64,000 nt of DNA from Bifidobacterium breve (GTDB taxonomy: Bacteria > Actinomycetota > Thermoleophilia > Solirubrobacterales > Solirubrobacteraceae): positions 124,001-188,000 of the forward strand of contig CAMCUD010000002.1 of assembly GCA_945878865.1 (NCBI GenBank). Reading direction: 5' to 3'. How positions within the stretch are numbered: the stretch's first letter is position 1; every line of letters begins with the position of its first letter. This document shows, piece after piece, positions 59,236 through 64,000 of the stretch. Under the pieces are notes generated by a model. It was not told the origin of the DNA. It saw only the letters and a list, made by a program, of their open reading frames with translations, and did no database searches. The translations under genes were made by a program, and so were the position numbers.

Positions 59236-60701
59236 GCGACGCCGACCTCGACGTCGCGGAAGCGCGCTGGCGCGGTTCCGTGGCCGACGGGGAGCATCTG
59301 GCCCGGCTCGCCCTTCCCGCAGTTCATGACGCCCCAGACCCGCCACGCCGGTGCGGAGCAGACGGCGTCAAGTCCGCCCCAGAACGTGGGCGTGACCCCG
59401 GCGTAGCTCGGGTCGCGGTACAGCCGGCCGAGCTTCCCGTCGCGGATCTCACGGGCCGTCTCGCAGCCGAACTGGAAGTGCAGCCGGCGGTCGTCGATCG
59501 ACCACGAACGGTTCGTCTCCAGTAGGAGCCCGTGCTCGGTGGCGGCGATGAGGTCGTCGAGGCTGCCCGCCGCGCCTGGCTCGATCGAGACGTTCGTCAT
59601 GCGGACGATCGGCTGGCGCGCGAAGCCCTCCGCCCGGCAGCACGCCGTCGACGCCGGCAGCCCGAGCTGACCCGCGGATGTGCGGTCGGAGAGCGTGGCG
59701 CGCAGGACGCCGTCCTCGATGAGCGTCGTCCGGCCGCCCGGGACCCCCTCGTCGTCCCAGGCCGCCGAGCCCAGCGCGCCCGGCAGGGTCGCGTCGGCGG
59801 TCACCGTCAGGTGCTCGGAGCCGTAGCGCAGCGCGCCGAGGTCGCCGGCGGCGACCCAGCTCGCGCCCGCGTACGCGGCCTCTTCGAGAAGGATGCGGTC
59901 GAGCTCGAGTGCGTGACCGATGGACTCGTGGACCTGCAGCGCGAGCTGCTCACCGCCGAGGATCACCGTGTGGCGCCCGGACGGGCAGGGGGGCGCGGCG
60001 AGGAGCTCGAGCGCCTCGTCGCGCACCCGCGGCGCCTCGGCGACAAGGTTCAGGGCGAGGACGTGCTCCCATCCGGCGAGCGCGACGTCGCCGCCGTGCG
60101 CGGCGGGGTAGGACCGGGTCTGCACGACGTCCCCGTCGGCGGCCAGGACCTGGAGCCCGCCGCCGCACTCGGTGCGGATCTGCGTGCACGCTGCGCCGTC
60201 GGTCGTCACGAGCGCCCACGTCTCGCGCATCGCGTGGGTCTCGCCGCCGCCGCGGCGGATGCGGGGATCGGCGCGGAGCAACGCGTCGGCCTCCAGCAGC
60301 AGGCTCAGCTTGTCCTCGACCGAGACCGCGAACGGGTCGAGCTCGCACGGCGAGGCCCAATGGCCGCGCGCGGGGAGCTCGGGCCCCGGGGCCAGCTCGC
60401 TCGCGCCCCGGCTGGCGACCGGGCCGGTGCGGGCGACGTGCAGCGCGCGGTCGAGCGCGTCCTCGATCGCCTCCGCCGTGATCTCTCGTGTCGCGGCGAA
60501 TCCCCAGCGTCCGTCGGCGCGCACGCGCACGCCGATCCCTTCGGACGTGCCGGTGTCGATCGCGTCGGTCTCGCCGTTGCGGACTCGGATGCGCTCGAAC
60601 GTGCGGCCCACGAAGCGCGCCTCGGCGTACGCGCAGCCGCGCGGCGCCGCGTCGATGCGGTCGCGCAGGAGAGCGAGGAGCGCGGGATCGGGAACGGTCA
60701 C
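59232..60701 (-). CDS. TldD-like metalloprotease subunit
   Basis: Encodes 489 residues from GTG 60701. Active-site motif ALQVHESIGHALELDRILLEE (H-E-x-x-x-H), and VMNCGKGEPGQ with the third ligand Cys near the C-terminus, as in TldD. It binds zinc and works with the adjacent TldE. GTG overlaps the stop of the Fe-alcohol dehydrogenase gene (GTGA), so the operon order is ADH-tldD-tldE. Confidence 0.9.
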   Translation of the reverse strand: MTVPDPALLALLRDRIDAAPRGCAYAEARFVGRTFERIRVRNGETDAIDTGTSEGIGVRVRADGRWGFAATREITAEAIEDALDRALHVARTGPVASRGASELAPGPELPARGHWASPCELDPFAVSVEDKLSLLLEADALLRADPRIRRGGGETHAMRETWALVTTDGAACTQIRTECGGGLQVLAADGDVVQTRSYPAAHGGDVALAGWEHVLALNLVAEAPRVRDEALELLAAPPCPSGRHTVILGGEQLALQVHESIGHALELDRILLEEAAYAGASWVAAGDLGALRYGSEHLTVTADATLPGALGSAAWDDEGVPGGRTTLIEDGVLRATLSDRTSAGQLGLPASTACCRAEGFARQPIVRMTNVSIEPGAAGSLDDLIAATEHGLLLETNRSWSIDDRRLHFQFGCETAREIRDGKLGRLYRDPSYAGVTPTFWGGLDAVCSAPAWRVWGVMNCGKGEPGQMLPVGHGTAPARFRDVEVGVA

Positions 60702-61675
60702 CAGGCCGCGCGGTAGATCGCGCGGAGCTCATCCGCGGTGGGGGCGGGGGGCGTGCGCTCGAGCTCGGGGCGCTGGAGGGCGGCCGCCACCGAGATCTCG
60801 ATCACGTCGGGATGCACGCCGAGCGCGCGCAGCGACCGCGCGTCGGCACACGCGGCGAGCTCCTCCGCGAACGCGCGATGGTCGGCGGCGTCGACCAGGC
60901 CGCGGCGGTCGAGCGCGGCGATCGTGTGGGGGAGCAGGGCGGCGTTGACCGTGCCGTGCGGCAGGCCGCTTGCGCGCACGAGCGTCTGGGAGAGGACGTG
61001 ATGGAGGCCGATGCCGGCGGCGTCGAGGGCGTAGCCGGAGAGCAGGGCCCCGAGGGCGAGCTCGTCGCGATCGGGCTCCGTGGCGGAGAACCCGCCGGCA
61101 AGCCGGCGCGCGGCGTCGTGCGCGGCGAGGGTCGGCACCGGCGACGCGCCGGTCGTCGCTGTCGCTTCGACGGCGTGGGCGAGGGCGTTCGCCGTGCTGC
61201 CCGCGAGCTCGCGTGCCGGCTGCGACGCGGAGATCGCCGGGTCGTTGAGCACGAGCGTCGGCCGCCGGCGCGGGGTGGCCGGGTCGATTCCCGTGGCGTG
61301 GCGGTGCGCACGCGTCATCTCCGCGGCGGACAGGGTCGTCGGCACGGCGGCGACGTCGAGCCCGCCGAGCCCGGCGGCGACGGCCTTCGCGACGTCCACG
61401 ACCCGGCCTCCGCCCAGCGCGACGATCGGCCGGTCAGCGGGGAGGTCGACCTCGGCGAGGGTCGCGAGGACGCCGGCGGCGACGCCGTCAACCTTCCCGG
61501 CGGGGACATCACGGGACACGGCGGCCGCCTCGGCGATCGCCGGGGCGGCCGCGCGTCCGCGGGCGGTGGTCAGCAGCGTGAAGCCGCTCCCGAGGAGGGT
61601 GCCCGCATCCGAGACGGTCCCGCGACCGAATCGGATCGTGCGCTCGCCGTCTCGCCAGGTGAAAGGCTCGACCAT
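60698..61675 (-). CDS. Iron-containing alcohol dehydrogenase family (maleylacetate reductase-like)
   Basis: Encodes 325 residues. NAD-binding ALGGGRVVDVAKAVAAG (GGGS-like), AAVPTTLSAAEMT, ALAHAVEATA, LHHVLSQTLV and GLPHGTVNAALLPHT with the metal-ligand histidines. The layout matches maleylacetate reductases of the Fe-ADH family. It may reduce a ring-cleavage intermediate. First gene of a coupled operon with tldD and tldE, an unusual partnership. Confidence 0.82.
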   Translation of the reverse strand: MVEPFTWRDGERTIRFGRGTVSDAGTLLGSGFTLLTTARGRAAAPAIAEAAAVSRDVPAGKVDGVAAGVLATLAEVDLPADRPIVALGGGRVVDVAKAVAAGLGGLDVAAVPTTLSAAEMTRAHRHATGIDPATPRRRPTLVLNDPAISASQPARELAGSTANALAHAVEATATTGASPVPTLAAHDAARRLAGGFSATEPDRDELALGALLSGYALDAAGIGLHHVLSQTLVRASGLPHGTVNAALLPHTIAALDRRGLVDAADHRAFAEELAACADARSLRALGVHPDVIEISVAAALQRPELERTPPAPTADELRAIYRAAW

Positions 61676-61735
61676 GCGAGACAGTCTGCCCGTTTGCCAG
61701 GATGGCCGCCGCGCGGCACATCCCGGCGCGCCGGG

Positions 61736-62050
61736 TCAGGCGCGTGCGGCGACGGTGCGGCGCCCGCGCCGCGCGCGGATCACGCGGCGGCGACGGGGCG
61801 TCTCGGCCCGGAGCCGACTGGCGCGCAGCTCGAGCAGCTCGACCGTTTCGGCCGTTCGGACGAACGGATCGGCGGCGATGAGGCCGTCGGTGAGCGACAG
61901 CGCGGCGACCGGCATGCCGTCCTGCTCGGCGACGAGCGCGGGAAGGTAGATCCGGGCGGTGTCGTCGAGCGCGGCGAGGCGCTCGAGCGCCGGCGTGTCG
62001 GCCTCGGTGGCGGTCCTGATCGTGATGGTGGGGTCGGCGGTGGGGGTCAT
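61736..62050 (-). CDS. Partial GNAT-like protein
   Basis: Encodes 104 residues. N-terminal ITIRTATEADTPALERLAALD resembles the first helices of a GNAT acetyltransferase, followed by ALVAEQDGMPVAALSLTDGLIAADPF (strand pair), then only a basic tail (RRRRVIRARRGRR). The acetyl-CoA motif Q/R-x-x-G-x-G/A is missing, so it is probably not an active enzyme. Short proteins of this form occur widely in actinobacteria. Divergent from lysR. Confidence 0.6.
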   Translation of the reverse strand: MTPTADPTITIRTATEADTPALERLAALDDTARIYLPALVAEQDGMPVAALSLTDGLIAADPFVRTAETVELLELRASRLRAETPRRRRVIRARRGRRTVAARA

Positions 62051-62131
62051 CGTTCGCTCCTCGTTCCTCGTCCACCATCACGTTGCCAGGCGTGGGCCAT
62101 CAGATCCAATGACATTTGGGCGAGGCAGCGA

Positions 62132-62137
62132 TAAGCT
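62132..62137 (+). promoter_or_regulatory. -10 box (TAAGCT) of the LysR gene
   Basis: TAAGCT ends 6 bases before ATG 62144; leaderless geometry. It lies 94 bases from the start of the divergent GNAT-like gene. Confidence 0.45.
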
Positions 62138-62143
62138 GACCTA

Positions 62144-63079
62144 ATGCTCGACGTTCGCCGCCTGCGCGTCCTGAAGGAGGTCGCGGTTCAGGGCTCGTTC
62201 TCGGCGGCCGCCGAATCGCTCGACTACACGCAGTCGGCCGTCTCACAGCAGATCGCCGCGCTGGAGCGCGAAGCGGGGGCGCGCCTGCTCGAACGCCATC
62301 CGCGCGGCGTGCGGCTGACCGATGCCGGCCGCGCGCTCGTCGCGCACACGGAGGTCATCCTCTCCCGGCTTGCCGACGCCGAGGCCGAGCTCGACGCGAT
62401 CGCCGGGCTGCGTGGCGGCCGGCTGCGCCTCGTGGCCTTTCCCACGGCGGGCGCGTCGATCCTGCCCGAAGCCATCGCGCGGTTCCGCGCCGAAGCGCCG
62501 GGCGTGGAGCTCTCGCTGGAGCCGCGCGAGCCCGACGAGGGCCTGGCCTGCCTGCACGCCGGCGAGTGCGACATCGCCGTCACGATTCGCGCCCCGCACC
62601 GCGGGACGCCGGACGACGGCACCATGCGCCGGCACCTCGTCGACGACGCGATGTGTGTCTGCCTGCCGGCTGGACATCGCCTCGCGACCGCGCCCACGCT
62701 GCGCCTCGCCGACCTCAGCGACGAGGCGTGGCTCGTCGGGTCGACCGGGCGCTGCCCCGACACCGCGGTGCTCCTCCACGCCTGTCAGAGCGCGGGCTTC
62801 GAGCCGCGCATCGGGTTTCACTCCGACGACTACCTGGCGATGCAGGGGTTCGTCGCCGCGGGGGTCGGCGTGGCGCTCATCCCCGAGCTCGCGCTCGTCA
62901 CGGTCCGCGACGATGTCGTCATCCGTGAACTCGCCGGAGAGAACCACCACCGGGTCATCGAGGCGGCCACGCTCGACGGCGCCTACTGCTCGCCCGCCAC
63001 ACAACTCATGCTCGACCTGCTCGCCGACGTCAGCGACGCGTTCCCCCGGCGCGGTGGCGGACTCGCACTCGCGTCCTGA
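62144..63079 (+). CDS. LysR family regulator
   Basis: Encodes 311 residues. Winged HTH at about 1-60: MLDVRRLRVLKEVAVQGSFSAAAESLDYTQSAVSQQIAALEREAGARLLER, then the periplasmic-binding-protein-like effector domain (LRLVAFPTAGASILPEAIARFRAEAPGVELSLE, QGFVAAGVGVALIPELAL). Usually controls a divergent gene, here the short GNAT-like gene, or genes elsewhere. Effector unknown. Confidence 0.9.
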   Translation: MLDVRRLRVLKEVAVQGSFSAAAESLDYTQSAVSQQIAALEREAGARLLERHPRGVRLTDAGRALVAHTEVILSRLADAEAELDAIAGLRGGRLRLVAFPTAGASILPEAIARFRAEAPGVELSLEPREPDEGLACLHAGECDIAVTIRAPHRGTPDDGTMRRHLVDDAMCVCLPAGHRLATAPTLRLADLSDEAWLVGSTGRCPDTAVLLHACQSAGFEPRIGFHSDDYLAMQGFVAAGVGVALIPELALVTVRDDVVIRELAGENHHRVIEAATLDGAYCSPATQLMLDLLADVSDAFPRRGGGLALAS

Positions 63080-63193
63080 TCCGTCGATCTTGCACAGGTT
63101 CGCGACGTCGCGCGCTCGCCATCCCGTGCATCGGCGCACGCGATGCAGGGGCACGTAAGACTCCCCGGAACAGGTGACCCTGGTGCCGACGCG

Positions 63194-64000
63194 ATGACGC
63201 TCAACCGCCGCCTCTACGTGCTGGTCGCGGTGCTCGCGGCCATCGTCGCCGTCGTGGTGGCGCTGCTGGTCGCGGCCCTCGTCCAGTACCGCGACGCGCA
63301 GCGGCAGGCCGACGACGTGCGCGACGCGCTGGCCGTGGCCGCCGAAGCCGAGCAGGCGGCCACCGACCTGCGCTTCTCCGCCAGCGGGCTCGCCCTGAGC
63401 GGGGCGCGGCGCTTCCGTGTGCGCTACGTCGCCGAGGAGGCCCGCCTGAACCGGCTCGTCCAGCGGCTCGATGCCGCGACGCAGGACCCCGCCGGACTGC
63501 GCGACGCGGCGGCCCAGACGCAGGAGGCCATCGACACGTTCCAGCGGGAATACGCCGAGTCGCTCGTGGTGCAGGCCGACGAGGACCCCGCCGCGGCGCG
63601 ACGGCGGGTGATCGACGGGGAGGAGGGGCGGGAGCAGACCGACGCGCTGGTCGCGGGGTTCACGGTGCTGCGGCGCGTGGGCGAACGGGTCGTCGGGCAA
63701 CGCGAGCAGCGAGCAGAAGACGCGTCCCGCCGGGCGGTGCTCGCGATCATCGCGGCCGGCGTGGGCGTGCTGCTGATCCTCGTCGGCGCGGTGCTCTACC
63801 AGCGCAACACGGTCATCCGGCCGCTGCGCCGGCTCGGCGCAGCGGCGGCGAAGATGGCGGCCGGTGATCTCGGCGTGCGCGTGGAGGACTACCGCGACGA
63901 CGAGATCGGCGACGTGGCGCGGTCGTTCAACGCGATGGCGGCGTCCCTCGACGCGACGCAGTCCGAGCTCGAGGCGCAGAACGCCGAGCTCGAGCAGGCC
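63194..64000 (+). CDS. HAMP-domain sensor protein (3' truncated by window edge)
   Basis: An open frame of 269 codons runs from ATG 63194 to the right edge. It holds an N-terminal membrane helix (LYVLVAVLAAIVAVVVALLVAALVQ), a helical extracellular region (about 35-160, CHASE3-like: EQAATDLRFSASGLALSGARRF), a second membrane helix (AVLAIIAAGVGVLLILVGAVLY), a HAMP domain (VIRPLRRLGAAAAKMAAGDLGVRVEDYRDDEIGDVARSFNAMAASL) and the start of a coiled coil. The output domain (histidine kinase or GGDEF) lies outside. A TAAGAC -10-like box sits near 63156. Confidence 0.8.
   Translation, partial: MTLNRRLYVLVAVLAAIVAVVVALLVAALVQYRDAQRQADDVRDALAVAAEAEQAATDLRFSASGLALSGARRFRVRYVAEEARLNRLVQRLDAATQDPAGLRDAAAQTQEAIDTFQREYAESLVVQADEDPAAARRRVIDGEEGREQTDALVAGFTVLRRVGERVVGQREQRAEDASRRAVLAIIAAGVGVLLILVGAVLYQRNTVIRPLRRLGAAAAKMAAGDLGVRVEDYRDDEIGDVARSFNAMAASLDATQSELEAQNAELEQA

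Overview
The window reads as a chromosomal segment of a very GC-rich actinobacterium, most likely class Thermoleophilia (Solirubrobacterales-like). The evidence is C/G-ending codons throughout, a uvrC-rapZ-gap-pgk-tpiA neighbourhood, many GTG starts, very tight gene packing, and a recurring promoter layout in which a TAnnnT -10 box lies about 6-10 bases before the start codon, as expected for leaderless mRNAs. The taxonomic placement is inference from gene content and composition, not from a marker gene.

Layout. 1-2.8 kb: the end of a Tad/Flp pilus-type operon (two TadE-like proteins, an unknown protein, and an unusual TadE-like/VanY/SLT triple fusion). 2.8-5.4 kb: a Uma2-family protein, greA, and an HDOD protein with a degenerate GGDEF. 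5.4-18 kb: recQ divergent from uvrC, a PAS-PAS-GAF-GGDEF protein, rapZ, then the lower-glycolysis operon gap-pgk-tpiA-gpmI with a DUF1254 protein at its end. 18-30 kb: a membrane diguanylate cyclase, a quinone/thiol-stress locus (MhqD-like esterase, MhqO-like dioxygenase, divergent MarR with two clear operators), hsp20, tgt, DUF2236-TetR-SDR, a coupled phosphoesterase-lipoprotein-Ser/Thr kinase operon and an M48 protease. 30-34.5 kb: DUF3467, rlmH, argS, a cytochrome c maturation set (ccdA-ccmH-ccmG) and a SugE/Gdx exporter preceded by a guanidine-III riboswitch.

34.7-43 kb is the accessory part. A tRNA-Gly(CCC) gene carries an inserted island bounded by a perfect 48-bp direct repeat of the tRNA 3' half (34712-34759 and 42927-42974). 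The island is visibly lower in GC and has no recognisable integrase. It holds three uncharacterised genes, an ImmA/IrrE-DUF4411 toxin-antitoxin-like pair, a small membrane protein and a large secreted FG-GAP/VCBS-repeat protein with a DUF6973-like C-terminus. Inside each end lies an inverted copy of the same 22-bp palindromic motif, and a (TC)14 microsatellite sits upstream of the VCBS gene.

43-64 kb returns to typical core-like DNA: a DbpA-type DEAD-box helicase, a secreted lipase, a GntR regulator followed by a 2-oxoacid dehydrogenase operon (E1alpha, E1beta, E2), an alpha/beta hydrolase, a VOC protein with an ArsR regulator, a secreted three-repeat protein, a cupin, ccmE-ccmF and a CcmI-like protein, secG, a tldE-tldD-Fe-alcohol dehydrogenase operon, a LysR regulator, and the start of a HAMP-domain sensor running off the right edge.

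The cytochrome c maturation genes are split into two loci and CcmE is of the cysteine type, suggesting the variant System I pathway. Operons are mostly joined by 1-4 base start/stop overlaps, and several convergent pairs have no spacer at all.
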